Shown here one piece after another: positions 38,555 to 52,500 of a DNA stretch of 64,000 nucleotides. Origin of the DNA: Ophiura sarsii (taxonomy: Eukaryota > Echinodermata > Ophiuroidea > Amphilepidida > Ophiuridae). The DNA is taken from NCBI GenBank assembly GCA_035610835.1, contig JAYJML010000021.1, forward strand, positions 496,001 through 560,000, given 5' to 3'. The notes beneath the pieces are model-generated. The model was not told the DNA's origin and ran no database searches. It was given only the letters and a program-made list of their open reading frames with translations. Every line of letters begins with the position of its first letter. Position 1 is the first letter of the stretch. The position numbers and the translations under genes were made by a program.

Positions 38555-39950
38555 TAAATTTTTCATAAAAATCGAATTGTGTTTTTACATCACTTTTAAA
38601 TTTTTCATCGAAATCTAATTTTTGCTCGTATCGGGCGCATAGAGCAGCTAGCAAGGTAGCATTACTCAGGAAAAGTCGGAAATCAACACGGATGTGTTTT
38701 TACATCACTTTTAAATTTTTCATAAAAATCGAATTGTGTTTTTACATCACTTTGAAATTTTTCATCGAAATCTAATTTTTGCTCGTATCGGGCGCATAGA
38801 GCAGCTAGCAAGGTAGCATTACTCAGGAAAAGTCGGAAATCAACACGGATCTGTTTTTACATCACTTTTAAATTTTTCATAAAAATCGAATTGTGTTTTT
38901 ACATCACTTTGAAATTTTTCATCGAAATCTAATTTTTGCTCGTATCGGGCGCATAGAGCAGCTAGCAAGGTAGCATTACTCAGGAAAAGTCGAAAATCAA
39001 CACGGATGTGTTTTTACATCACTTTTAAATTTTTCATAAAAATCGAATTGTGCTTTTACATCACTTTGAAATTTTTCATAGAAATCCAATTTTTGCTCGT
39101 ATCGGGCGCATAGAGCAGCTAGCAAGGTAGCATTACTCAGGAAAAGTCGGAAATCAACACGGATGTGTTTTTACATCACTTTTAAATTTTCCATAAAAAT
39201 CGAATTGTGTTTTTACATCACTTTGAAATTTTTCATAGAAATCCAATTTTTGATCGTATCGGGCGCATAGAGCAGCTAGCAAGGTAGTACTACTCAGCAA
39301 AAGTCGGAAATCAACACGGATGTGTTTTTACATCACTTTTAAATTTTTCATAAAAATCGAATTGTGTTTTTACATCACTTTGAAATTTTTCATCGAAATC
39401 TAATTTTTGCTCGTATCGGGCGCATAGAGCAGCTAGCAAGGTATCATTACTCAGGAAAAGTCGGAAATCAACACGGATCTGTTTTTACATCACTTTTAAA
39501 TTTTTCATAAAAATCGAATTGTGTTTTTACATCACTTTGAAATTTTTCATCGAAATCTAAATTTTGCTCGTATCGGGCGCATAGAGCAGCTAGCAAGGTA
39601 GCATTACTCAGGAAAAGTCGGAAATCAACACGGATGTGTTTTTACATCACTTTTAAATTTTTCATAAAAATCGAATTGTGTTTTTTACATCACTTTGAAA
39701 TTTTTCATCGAAATCTATTTTTTGCTCGTATCGGGCGCATAGAGCAGCTAGCAAGGTAGCATTACTCAGGAAAAGTCGGAAATCAACACGGATGTGTTTT
39801 TACATCACTTTTAAATTTTTCATAAAAATCGAATTGTGTTTTTACATCACTTTGAAATTTTTCATCGAAATCTAATTTTTGCTCGTATCGGGCGCATAGA
39901 GCAGCTAGCAAGGTAGCATTACTCAGGAAAAGTCGGAAATCAACACGGAT

Positions 39951-40149
39951 GTGTTTTTACATCACTTTTAAATCTTTCATAAAAATCGAATTGTGTTTTT
40001 ACATCACTTTTAAATTTTTCATAAAAATCGAATTGTGTTTTTACATCACTTTGAAATTTTTCATAGAAATCCAATTTTTGCTCGTATCGGGCGCATAGAG
40101 CAGCTAGCAAGGTAGCATTACTCAGGAAAAGTCGGAAATCAACACAGAT
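39951..40149 (-). repeat. 199-bp monomer with three 42-bp modules
   Basis: Three modules occur in a row here, two of A type and one of B type, so the monomer is 157+42=199 bp. The next monomer starts at 40150. I found 18 such long monomers in the right array, starting near 39951, 41095, 41926, 43375, 44045, 45030, 46325, 47940, 48610, 50065, 51679, 52349, 54904, 57144, 57968, 59584, 60726 and 61396; another seems to begin near 63951 and is cut by the window end. Their spacing agrees with the segmental duplications listed separately. Confidence 0.88.
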
Positions 40150-42587
40150 GTGTTTTTACATCACTTTTAAATTTTTCATAAAAATCGAATTGTGTTTTTA
40201 CATCACTTTGAAATTTTTCATCGAAATCTAATTTTTGCTCGTATCGGGCGCATAGAGCAGCTAGCAAGGTAGCATTACTCAGGAAAAGTCCGAAATCAAC
40301 ACGGATGTGTTTTTACATCACTTTTAAATTTTCCATAAAAATCGAATTGTGTTTTTACATCACTTTGAAATTTTTCATCGAAATCTAATTTTTGCTCGTA
40401 TCGGGCGCATAGAGCAGCTAGCAAGGTAGCATTACTCAGGAAAAGTCGGAAATCAACACGGATGTGTTTTTACATCACTTTTAAATTTTCCATAAAAATC
40501 GAATTGTGTTTTTACATCACTTTGAAATTTTTCATCGAAATCTAATTTTTGCTCGTATCGGGCGCATAGAGCAGCTAGCAAGGTAGCATTACTCAGGAAA
40601 AGTCGGAAATCAACACGGATGTGTTTTTACATCACTTTTAAATTTTTCATAAAAATCGAATTGTGTTTTTACATCACTTTGAAATTTTTCATCGAAATCT
40701 AATTTTTGCTCGTATCGGGCGCATAGAGCAGCTAGCAAGGTAGCATTACTCAGGAAAAGTCGGAAATCAACAGAGATGTGTTTTGACATCACTTTTAAAT
40801 TTTTCATAAAAATCGAATTGTGTTTTTACATCACTTTGAAATTTTTCATCGAAATCTAATTTTTGCTCGTATCGGGCGCATAGAGCAGCTAGCAAGGTAG
40901 CATTACTCAGGAAAAGTCGGAAATCAACACGGATGTGTTTTTACATCACTTTTAAATTTTTCATAAAAATCGAATTGTGTTTTTACATCACTTTGAAATT
41001 TTTCATAGAAATCCAATTTTTGCTCGTATCGGGCGCATAGAGCAGCTAGCAAGGTAGCATTACTCAGGAAAAGTCGGAAATCAAAACAGATGTGTTTTTA
41101 CATCACTTTTAAATTTTTCATAAAAATCGAATTGTGTTTTTACATCACTTTTAAATTTTTCATAAAAATCGAATTGTGTTTTTTCATCACTTTGAAATTT
41201 TTCATCGAAATCTAATTTTTGCTCGTATCGGGCGCATAGAGCAGCTAGCAAGGTAGCATTACTCAGGAAAAGTCGGAAATCAACACGGATGTGTTTTTAC
41301 ATCACTTTTAAATTTTTCATAAAAATCGAATTGTGCTTTTACATCACTTTGAAATTTTTCATAGAAATCCAATTTTTGATCGTATCGGGCGCATAGAGCA
41401 GCTAGCAAGGTAGCATTACTCAGCAAAAGTCGGAAATCAACACGGATGTGTTTTTACATCACTTTTAAATTTTTCATAAAAATCGAATTGTGTTTTTACA
41501 TCACTTTGAAATTTTTCATCGAAATCTAATTTTTGCTCGTATCGGGCGCATAGAGCAGCTAGCAAGGTATCATTACTCAGGAAAAGTCGGAAATCAACAC
41601 GGATCTGTTTTTACATCACTTTTACATTTTTCATAAAAATCGAATTGTGTTTTTACATCACTTTGAAATTTTTCATCGAAATCTATTTTTTGCTCGTATC
41701 GGGCGCATAGAGCAGCTAGCAAGGTAGCATTACTCAGGAAAAGTCGGAAATCAACACGGATGTGTTTTTACATCACTTTTAAATTTTTCATAAAAATCGA
41801 ATTGTGTTTTTACATCACTTTGAAATTTTTCATCGAAATCTAATTTTTGCTCGTATCGGGCGCATAGAGCAGCTAGCAAGGTAGCATTACTCAGGAAAAG
41901 TCGGAAATCAATACGGATGTGTTTTTACATCACTTTTAAATCTTTCATAAAAATCGAATTGTGTTTTTACAACACTTTTAAATTTTCATAAAAATCGAAT
42001 TGTGTTTTTACATCACTTTGAAATTTTTCATAGAAATCCAATTTTTGCTCGTATCGGGCGCATAGAGCAGCTAGCAAGGTAGCATTACTCAGGAAAAGTC
42101 GGAAATCAACACAGATGTGTTTTTACATCACTTTTAAATTTTTCATAAAAATCGAATTGTGTTTTTACATCACTTTGAAATTTTTCATCGAAATCTAACT
42201 TTTGCTCGTATCGGGCGCATAGAGCAGCTAGCAAGGTAGCATTACTCAGGAAAAGTCGGAAATCAACACGGATGTGTTTTTACATCACTTTTAAATTTTT
42301 CATAAAAATCGAATTGTGCTTTTACATCACTTTGAAATTTTTCATAGAAATCCAATTTTTGCTTGTATCGGGCGCATAGAGCAGCTAGCAAGGTAGCATT
42401 ACTCAGGAAAAGTCGGAAATCAACACGGATGTGTTTTTACATCACTTTTAAATTTTTCATAAAAATCGAATTGTGTTTTTACATCACTTTGAAATTTTTC
42501 ATCGAAATCTAATTTTTGCTCGTATCGGGCGCATAGAGCAGCTAGCAAGGTAGCATTACTCAGGAAAAGTCGGAAATCAACACGGAT

Positions 42588-42671
42588 GTGTTTTTACATC
42601 ACTTTTAAATTTTTCATAAAAATCGAATTGTGTTTTTACATCACTTTGAAATTTTTCATCGAAATCTAATT
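42588..42671. repeat. Tandem pair of 42-bp AT-rich modules
   Basis: Two consecutive 42-bp units begin gtgtttttacatcac. The first continues with ttttaaatttttcataaaaatcg, the second with tttgaaatttttcatcgaaatc (each quoted in part). The left family has one equivalent unit of 43 bp. This pair accounts for the whole length difference between the two families apart from one compensating single-base indel. Confidence 0.9.
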
Positions 42672-42744
42672 TTTGCTCGTATCGGGCGCATAGAGCAGCT
42701 AGCAAGGTAGCATTACTCAGGAAAAGTCGGAAATCAACACAGAT
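42588..42744 (-). repeat. Prototype right monomer (157 bp)
   Basis: Reading the plus strand, 42588-42629 is module A (gtgtttttacatcactttta at its start, ending atcgaatt). 42630-42671 is module B (same start but with ctttgaaa, ending atctaatt). 42672-42744 is the 73-bp remainder, containing gctcgtatcgggcgc, the core in reverse complement, and aatcaacacggat at adjoining monomer ends. Modules A and B are both 42 bp and differ at only a few positions, so the monomer carries an internal tandem duplication of the AT-rich module. Confidence 0.93.
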
Positions 42745-45700
42745 GTGTTTTGACATCACTTTTAAATTTTTCATAAAAATCGAATTGTGTTTTTACATCA
42801 CTTTGAAATTTTTCATCGAAATCTAATTTTTGCTCGTATCGGGCGCATAGAGCAGCTAGCAAGGTAGCATTACTCAGGAAAAGTCGGAAATCAACACGGA
42901 TGTGTTTTTACATCACTTTTAAATTTTTCATAAAAATCGAATTGTGTTTTTACATCACTTTGAAATTTTTCATCGAAATCTAATTTTTGCTCGTATCGGG
43001 CGCATAGAGCAGCTAGCAAGGTAGCATTACTCAGGAAAAGTCGGAAATCAACACAGATGTGTTTTGACATCACTTTTAAATTTTTCATAAAAATCGAATT
43101 GTGTTTTTACATCACTTTGAAATTTTTCATCGAAATCTAATTTTTGCTCGTATCGGGCGCATAGAGCAGCTAGCAAGGTAGCATTACTCAGGAAAAGTCG
43201 GAAATCAACACGGATGTGTTTTTACATCACTTTTAAATTTTTCATAAAAATCGAATTGTGTTTTTACATCACTTTGAAATTTTTCATAGAAATCCAATTT
43301 TTGCTCGTATCGGGCGCATAGAGCAGCTAGCAAGGTAGCATTACTCAGGAAAAGTCGGAAATCAAAACAGATGTGTTTTTACATCACTTTTAAATTTTTC
43401 ATAAAAATCGAATTGTGTTTTTACATCACTTTTAAATTTTCCATAAAAATCGAATTGTGTTTTTACATCACTTTGAAATTTTTCATAGAAATCCAATTTT
43501 TGATCGTATCGGGCGCATAGAGCAGCTAGCAAGGTATCATTACTCAGGAAAAGTCGAAAATCAACACGGATCTGTTTTTACATCACTTTTAAATTTTTCA
43601 TAAAAATCGAATTGTGTTTTTACATCACTTTGAAATTTTTCATCGAAATCTAATTTTTGCTCGTATCGGGCGCATAGAGCAGCTAGCAAGGTAGCATTAC
43701 TCAGGAAAAGTCGGAAATCAACACGGATGTGTTTTTACATCACTTTTAAATTTTTCATAAAAATCGAATTGTGTTTTTTACATCACTTTGAAATTTTTCA
43801 TCGAAATCTATTTTTTGCTCGTATCGGGCGCATAGAGCAGCTAGCAAGGTAGCATTACTCAGGAAAAGTCGGAAATCAACACGGATGTGTTTTTACATCA
43901 CTTTTAAATTTTTCATAAAAATCGAATTGTGTTTTTACATCACTTTGAAATTTTTCATCGAAATCTAATTTTTGCTCGTATCGGGCGCATAGAGCAGCTA
44001 GCAAGGTAGCATTACTCAGGAAAAGTCGGAAATCAACACGGATGTGTTTTTACATCACTTTTAAATCTTTCATAAAAATCGAATTGTGTTTTTACATCAC
44101 TTTTAAATTTTTCATAAAAATCGAATTGTGTTTTTACATCACTTTGAAATTTTTCATCGAAATCTAATTTTTGCTCGTATCGGGCGCATAGAGCAGCTAG
44201 CAAGGTATCATTACTCAGGAAAAGTCGGAAATCAACACGGATCTGTTTTTACATCACTTTTAAATTTTTCATAAAAATCGAATTGTGTTTTTACATCACT
44301 TTGAAATTTTTCATCGAAATCTAATTTTTGCTCGTATCGGGCGCATAGAGCAGCTAGCAAGGTAGCATTACTCAGGAAAAGTCGGAAATCAACACGGATG
44401 TGTTTTTACATCACTTTTAAATCTTTCATAAAAATCGAATTGTGTTTTTACATCACTTTGAAATTTTTCATAGAAATCCAATTTTTGCTCGTATCGGGCG
44501 CATAGAGCAGCTAGCAAGGTAGCATTACTCAGGAAAAGTCGGAAATCAACACAGATGTGTTTTTACATCACTTTTAAATTTTTCATAAAAATCGAATTGT
44601 GTTTTTACATCACTTTGAAATTTTTCATCGAAATCTAACTTTTGCTCGTATCGGGCGCATAGAGCAGCTAGCAAGGTAGCATTACTCAGGAAAAGTCGGA
44701 AATCAACACAGATGTGTTTTGACATCACTTTTAAATTTTTCATAAAAATCGAATTGTGTTTTTACATCACTTTGAAATTTTTCATCGAAATCTAATTTTT
44801 GCTCGTATCGGGCGCATAGAGCAGCTAGCAAGGTAGCATTACTCAGGAAAAGTCGGAAATCAACACGGATGTGTTTTTACATCACTTTTAAATTTTTCAT
44901 AAAAATCGAATTGTGTTTTTACATCACTTTGAAATTTTTCATAGAAATCCAATTTTTGCTCGTATCGGGCGCATAGAGCAGCTAGCAAGGTAGCATTACT
45001 CAGGAAAAGTCGGAAATCAAAACAGATGTGTTTTTACATCACTTTTAAATTTTTCATAAAAATCGAATTGTGTTTTTACATCACTTTTAAATTTTTCATA
45101 AAAATCGAATTGTGTTTTTACATCACTTTGAAATTTTTCATCGAAATCTAATTTTTGCTCGTATCGGGCGCATAGAGCAGCTAGCAAGGTATCATTACTC
45201 AGGAAAAGTCGGAAATCAACACGGATCTGTTTTTACATCACTTTTAAATTTTTCATAAAAATCGAATTGTGTTTTTACATCACTTTGAAATTTTTCATCG
45301 AAATCTAATTTTTGCTCGTATCGGGCGCATAGAGCAGCTAGCAAGGTAGCATTACTCAGGAAAAGTCGGAAATCAACACGGATGTATTTTTACATCACTT
45401 TTAAATCTTTCATAAAAATCGAATTGTGTTTTTACATCACTTTGAAATTTTTCATCGAAATCTAATTTTTGCTCGTATCGGGCGCATAGAGCAGCTAGCA
45501 AGGTAGCATTACTCAGGAAAAGTCGGAAATCAACACGGATGTGTTTTTACATCACTTTTAAATTTTTCATAAAAATCGAATTGTGTTTTTACATCACTTT
45601 GAAATTTTTCATCGAAATCTAATTTTTGCTCGTATCGGGCGCATAGAGCAGCTAGCAAGGTAGCATTACTCAGGAAAAGTCGGAAATCAACACGGATGTG

Positions 45701-45777
45701 TTTTTACATCACTTTTACATTTTTCATAAAAATCGAATTGTGCTTTTACATCACTTTGAAATTTTTCATAGAAATCC

Positions 45778-48700
45778 AATTTTTGCTCGTATCGGGCGCA
45801 TAGAGCAGCTAGCAAGGTAGCATTACTCAGGAAAAGTCGAAAATCAACACGGATGTGTTTTTACATCACTTTTAAATTTTCCATAAAAATCGAATTGTGT
45901 TTTTACATCACTTTGAAATTTTTCATCGAAATCTAATTTTTGCTCGTATCGGGCGCATAGAGCAGCTAGCAAGGTAGCATTACTCAGGAAAAGTCGGAAA
46001 TCAACACAGATGTGTTTTGACATCACTTTTAAATTTTTCATAAAAATCGAATTGTGTTTTTACATCACTTTGAAATTTTTCATCGAAATCTAATTTTTGC
46101 TCGTATCGGGCGCATAGAGCAGCTAGCAAGGTAGCATTACTCAGGAAAAGTCGGAAATCAACACGGATGTGTTTTTACATCACTTTTAAATTTTTCATAA
46201 AAATCGAATTGTGTTTTTACATCACTTTGAAATTTTTCATAGAAATCCAATTTTTGCTCGTATCGGGCGCATAGAGCAGCTAGCAAGGTAGCATTACTCA
46301 GGAAAAGTCGGAAATCAAAACAGATGTGTTTTTACATCACTTTTAAATTTTTCATAAAAATCGAATTGTGTTTTTACATCACTTTTAAATTTTTCATAAA
46401 AATCGAATTGTGTTTTTACATCACTTTGAAATTTTTCATCGAAATCTAATTTTTGCTCGTATCGGGCGCATAGAGCAGCTAGCAAGGTAGCATTACTCAG
46501 GAAAAGTCGGAAATCAACACGGATGTGTTTTTACATCACTTTTAAATTTTTCATAAAAATCGAATTGTGCTTTTACATCACTTTGAAATTTTTCATAGAA
46601 ATCCAATTTTTGCTCGTATCGGGCGCATAGAGCAGCTAGCAAGGTAGCATTACTCAGGAAAAGTCGGAAATCAACACGGATGTGTTTTTACATCACTTTT
46701 AAATTTTCCATAAAAATCGAATTGTGTTTTTACATCACTTTGAAATTTTTCATAGAAATCCAATTTTTGATCGTATCGGGCGCATAGAGCAGCTAGCAAG
46801 GTAGCATTACTCAGCAAAAGTCGGAAATCAACACGGATGTGTTTTTACATCACTTTTAAATTTTTCATAAAAATCGAATTGTGTTTTTACATCACTTTGA
46901 AATTTTTCATCGAAATCTAATTTTTGCTCGTATCGGGCGCATAGAGCAGCTAGCAAGGTATCATTACTCAGGAAAAGTCGGAAATCAACACGGATCTGTT
47001 TTTACATCACTTTTAAATTTTTCATAAAAATCGAATTGTGTTTTTACATCACTTTGAAATTTTTCATCGAAATCTAATTTTTGCTCGTATCGGGCGCATA
47101 GAGCAGCTAGCAAGGTAGCATTACTCAGGAAAAGTCGGAAATCAACACGGATGTATTTTTACATCACTTTTAAATCTTTCATAAAAATCGAATTGTGTTT
47201 TTACATCACTTTGAAATTTTTCATCGAAATCTAATTTTTGCTCGTATCGGGCGCATAGAGCAGCTAGCAAGGTAGCATTACTCAGGAAAAGTCGGAAATC
47301 AACACGGATGTGTTTTTACATCACTTTTAAATTTTTCATAAAAATCGAATTGTGTTTTTACATCACTTTGAAATTTTTCATCGAAATCTAATTTTTGCTC
47401 GTAATCGGGCGCATAGAGCAGCTAGCAAGGTAGCATTACTCAGGAAAAGTCGGAAATCAACACAGATGTGTTTTGACATCACTTTTAAATTTTTCATAAA
47501 AATCGAATTGTGTTTTTACATCACTTTGAAATTTTTCATCGAAATCTAATTTTTGCTCGTATCGGGCGCATAGAGCAGCTAGCAAGGTAGCATTACTCAG
47601 GAAAAGTCGGAAATCAACACGGATGTGTTTTTACATCACTTTTAAATTTTTCATAAAAATCGAATTGTGTTTTTACATCACTTTGAAATTTTTCATAGAA
47701 ATCCAATTTTTGCTCGTATCGGGCGCATAGAGCAGCTAGCAAGGTAGCATTACTCAGGAAAAGTCGGAAATCAAAACAGATGTGTTTTTACATCACTTTT
47801 AAATTTTTCATAAAAATCGAATTGTGTTTTTACATCACTTTGAAATTTTTCATCGAAATCTAATTTTTGCTCGTATCGGGCGCATAGAGCAGCTAGCAAG
47901 GTAGCATTACTCAGGAAAAGTCGGAAATCAAAACAGATGTGTTTTTACATCACTTTTAAATTTTTCATAAAAATCGAATTGTGTTTTTACATCACTTTTA
48001 AATTTTCCATAAAAATCGAATTGTGTTTTTACATCACTTTGAAATTTTTCATAGAAATCCAATTTTTGATCGTATCGGGCGCATAGAGCAGCTAGCAAGG
48101 TATCATTACTCAGGAAAAGTCGGAAATCAACACGGATCTGTTTTTACATCACTTTTAAATTTTTCATAAAAATCGAATTGTGTTTTTACATCACTTTGAA
48201 ATTTTTCATCGAAATCTAATTTTTGGTCGTATCGGGCGCATAGAGCAGCTAGCAAGGTAGCATTACTCAGGAAAAATCGGAAATCAACACGGATGTGTTT
48301 TTACATCACTTTTAAATTTTTCATAAAAATCGAATTGTGTTTTTTACATCACTTTGAAATTTTTCATCGAAATCTATTTTTTGCTCGTATCGGGCGCATA
48401 GAGCAGCTAGCAAGGTAGCATTACTCAGGAAAAGTCGGAAATCAACACGGATGTGTTTTTACATCACTTTTAAATTTTTCATAAAAATCGAATTGTGTTT
48501 TTACATCACTTTGAAATTTTTCATCGAAATCTAATTTTTGCTCGTATCGGGAGCATAGAGCAGCTAGCAAGGTAGCATTACTCAGGAAAAGTCGGAAATC
48601 AACACGGATGTGTTTTTACATCACTTTTAAATCTTTCATAAAAATCGAATTGTGTTTTTACATCACTTTTAAATTTTTCATAAAAATCGAATTGTGTTTT

Positions 48701-49516
48701 TACATCACTTTGAAATTTTTCATAGAAATCCAATTTTTGCTCGTATCGGGCGCATAGAGCAGCTAGCAAGGTAGCATTACTCAGGAAAAGTCGGAAATCA
48801 ACACAGATGTGTTTTTACATCACTTTTAAATTTTTCATAAAAATCGAATTGTGCTTTTACATCACTTTGAAATTTTTCATAGAAATCCAATTTTTGCTCG
48901 TATCGGGCGCATAGAGCAGCTAGCAAGGTAGCATTACTCAGGAAAAGTCGGAAATCAACACGGATGTGTTTTTACATCACTTTTAAATTTTCCATAAAAA
49001 TCGAATTGTGTTTTTACATCACTTTGAAATTTTTCATAGAAATCCAATTTTTGATCGTATCGGGCGCATAGAGCAGCTAGCAAGGTAGCATTACTCAGCA
49101 AAAGTCGGAAATCAACACGGATGTGTTTTTACATCACTTTTAAATTTTTCATAAAAATCGAATTGTGTTTTTACATCACTTTGAAATTTTTCATCGAAAT
49201 CTAATTTTTGCTCGTATCGGGCGCATAGAGCAGCTAGCAAGGTATCATTACTCAGGAAAAGTCGGAAATCAACACGGATCTGTTTTTACATCACTTTTAA
49301 ATTTTTCATAAAAATCGAATTGTGTTTTTACATCACTTTGAAATTTTTCATCGAAATCTAATTTTTGCTCGTATCGGGCGCATAGAGCAGCTAGCAAGGT
49401 AGCATTACTCAGGAAAAGTCGGAAATCAACACGGATGTGTTTTTACATCACTTTTAAATCTTTCATAAAAATCGAATTGTGTTTTTACATCACTTTGAAA
49501 TTTTTCATAGAAATCC
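45778..49516 (-). repeat. 3,739-bp tandem duplication, copy 1
   Basis: This matches 49517-53255 at offset 3,739 bp, equal to 23 monomers of 157 bp, three extra 42-bp modules and two single-base insertions. Shared marks are gtcgaaaatc (45836/49575), gctcgtaatcggg (47397/51136), the extra T in gtgttttttac (about 48339/52078) and cgggagcatag (48549/52288). Copy 1 has a private ttggtcgtatc near 48224. Edges are estimated from where flanking variants stop agreeing. Confidence 0.85.
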
Positions 49517-52500
49517 AATTTTTGCTCGTATCGGGCGCATAGAGCAGCTAGCAAGGTAGCATTACTCAGGAAAAGTCGAAAATCAACACGGATGTGTTTT
49601 TACATCACTTTTAAATTTTCCATAAAAATCGAATTGTGTTTTTACATCACTTTGAAATTTTTCATCGAAATCTAATTTTTGCTCGTATCGGGCGCATAGA
49701 GCAGCTAGCAAGGTAGCATTACTCAGGAAAAGTCGGAAATCAACACAGATGTGTTTTGACATCACTTTTAAATTTTTCATAAAAATCGAATTGTGTTTTT
49801 ACATCACTTTGAAATTTTTCATCGAAATCTAATTTTTGCTCGTATCGGGCGCATAGAGCAGCTAGCAAGGTAGCATTACTCAGGAAAAGTCGGAAATCAA
49901 CACGGATGTGTTTTTACATCACTTTTAAATTTTTCATAAAAATCGAATTGTGTTTTTACATCACTTTGAAATTTTTCATAGAAATCCAATTTTTGCTCGT
50001 ATCGGGCGCATAGAGCAGCTAGCAAGGTAGCATTACTCAGGAAAAGTCGGAAATCAAAACAGATGTGTTTTTACATCACTTTTAAATTTTTCATAAAAAT
50101 CGAATTGTGTTTTTACATCACTTTTAAATTTTTCATAAAAATCGAATTGTGTTTTTACATCACTTTGAAATTTTTCATCGAAATCTAATTTTTGCTCGTA
50201 TCGGGCGCATAGAGCAGCTAGCAAGGTAGCATTACTCAGGAAAAGTCGGAAATCAACACGGATGTGTTTTTACATCACTTTTAAATTTTTCATAAAAATC
50301 GAATTGTGCTTTTACATCACTTTGAAATTTTTCATAGAAATCCAATTTTTGCTCGTATCGGGCGCATAGAGCAGCTAGCAAGGTAGCATTACTCAGGAAA
50401 AGTCGGAAATCAACACGGATGTGTTTTTACATCACTTTTAAATTTTCCATAAAAATCGAATTGTGTTTTTACATCACTTTGAAATTTTTCATAGAAATCC
50501 AATTTTTGATCGTATCGGGCGCATAGAGCAGCTAGCAAGGTAGCATTACTCAGCAAAAGTCGGAAATCAACACGGATGTGTTTTTACATCACTTTTAAAT
50601 TTTTCATAAAAATCGAATTGTGTTTTTACATCACTTTGAAATTTTTCATCGAAATCTAATTTTTGCTCGTATCGGGCGCATAGAGCAGCTAGCAAGGTAT
50701 CATTACTCAGGAAAAGTCGGAAATCAACACGGATCTGTTTTTACATCACTTTTAAATTTTTCATAAAAATCGAATTGTGTTTTTACATCACTTTGAAATT
50801 TTTCATCGAAATCTAATTTTTGCTCGTATCGGGCGCATAGAGCAGCTAGCAAGGTAGCATTACTCAGGAAAAGTCGGAAATCAACACGGATGTATTTTTA
50901 CATCACTTTTAAATCTTTCATAAAAATCGAATTGTGTTTTTACATCACTTTGAAATTTTTCATCGAAATCTAATTTTTGCTCGTATCGGGCGCATAGAGC
51001 AGCTAGCAAGGTAGCATTACTCAGGAAAAGTCGGAAATCAACACGGATGTGTTTTTACATCACTTTTAAATTTTTCATAAAAATCGAATTGTGTTTTTAC
51101 ATCACTTTGAAATTTTTCATCGAAATCTAATTTTTGCTCGTAATCGGGCGCATAGAGCAGCTAGCAAGGTAGCATTACTCAGGAAAAGTCGGAAATCAAC
51201 ACAGATGTGTTTTGACATCACTTTTAAATTTTTCATAAAAATCGAATTGTGTTTTTACATCACTTTGAAATTTTTCATCGAAATCTAATTTTTGCTCGTA
51301 TCGGGCGCATAGAGCAGCTAGCAAGGTAGCATTACTCAGGAAAAGTCGGAAATCAACACGGATGTGTTTTTACATCACTTTTAAATTTTTCATAAAAATC
51401 GAATTGTGTTTTTACATCACTTTGAAATTTTTCATAGAAATCCAATTTTTGCTCGTATCGGGCGCATAGAGCAGCTAGCAAGGTAGCATTACTCAGGAAA
51501 AGTCGGAAATCAAAACAGATGTGTTTTTACATCACTTTTAAATTTTTCATAAAAATCGAATTGTGTTTTTACATCACTTTGAAATTTTTCATCGAAATCT
51601 AATTTTTGCTCGTATCGGGCGCATAGAGCAGCTAGCAAGGTAGCATTACTCAGGAAAAGTCGGAAATCAAAACAGATGTGTTTTTACATCACTTTTAAAT
51701 TTTTCATAAAAATCGAATTGTGTTTTTACATCACTTTTAAATTTTCCATAAAAATCGAATTGTGTTTTTACATCACTTTGAAATTTTTCATAGAAATCCA
51801 ATTTTTGATCGTATCGGGCGCATAGAGCAGCTAGCAAGGTATCATTACTCAGGAAAAGTCGGAAATCAACACGGATCTGTTTTTACATCACTTTTAAATT
51901 TTTCATAAAAATCGAATTGTGTTTTTACATCACTTTGAAATTTTTCATCGAAATCTAATTTTTGCTCGTATCGGGCGCATAGAGCAGCTAGCAAGGTAGC
52001 ATTACTCAGGAAAAGTCGGAAATCAACACGGATGTGTTTTTACATCACTTTTAAATTTTTCATAAAAATCGAATTGTGTTTTTTACATCACTTTGAAATT
52101 TTTCATCGAAATCTATTTTTTGCTCGTATCGGGCGCATAGAGCAGCTAGCAAGGTAGCATTACTCAGGAAAAGTCGGAAATCAACACGGATGTGTTTTTA
52201 CATCACTTTTAAATTTTTCATAAAAATCGAATTGTGTTTTTACATCACTTTGAAATTTTTCATCGAAATCTAATTTTTGCTCGTATCGGGAGCATAGAGC
52301 AGCTAGCAAGGTAGCATTACTCAGGAAAAGTCGGAAATCAACACGGATGTGTTTTTACATCACTTTTAAATCTTTCATAAAAATCGAATTGTGTTTTTAC
52401 ATCACTTTTAAATTTTTCATAAAAATCGAATTGTGTTTTTACATCACTTTGAAATTTTTCATAGAAATCCAATTTTTGCTCGTATCGGGCGCATAGAGCA

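Larger units (their letters stand above)
38555..45777 (-). repeat. Junction-proximal right array, heterogeneous
   Basis: 157- and 199-bp monomers without one dominant HOR. Local duplications are visible: a dimer (42588-42901 and 42902-43215, 314-bp step) and a block at offset 4,093 bp (39441/43534 gtatcatt; 39678/43771 gtgtttttta). Private substitutions are more frequent than further right, for example gtagtactactc (39286), cttttacatttttc (41620), aatcaatacgg (41908) and acaacac (41969). There is no non-satellite sequence. Confidence 0.8.

Noticed and set aside
42672..42686. CENP-B-box-like sequence tttgctcgtatcggg in right monomers
   Set aside because: It matches seven of the nine fixed positions of TTCGnnnnAnnCGGG (T for the A; TTTG for TTCG). 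With two strands and 157 start points, about 0.4 such matches per monomer are expected by chance under equal base use, so this is not evidence for a box.
42577..42774. 65-codon open frames in the right array, on both strands
   Set aside because: They span little more than one monomer and recur with the HOR. The plus-strand forms (47352, 51091, 58996, 60138) exist only where one inserted base (gtaatcggg) restores frame. In the peptide frame shared with the left family, three of four consensus differences in the compared stretch change the residue (V/I and two R/Q), which gives no sign of protein-level constraint.
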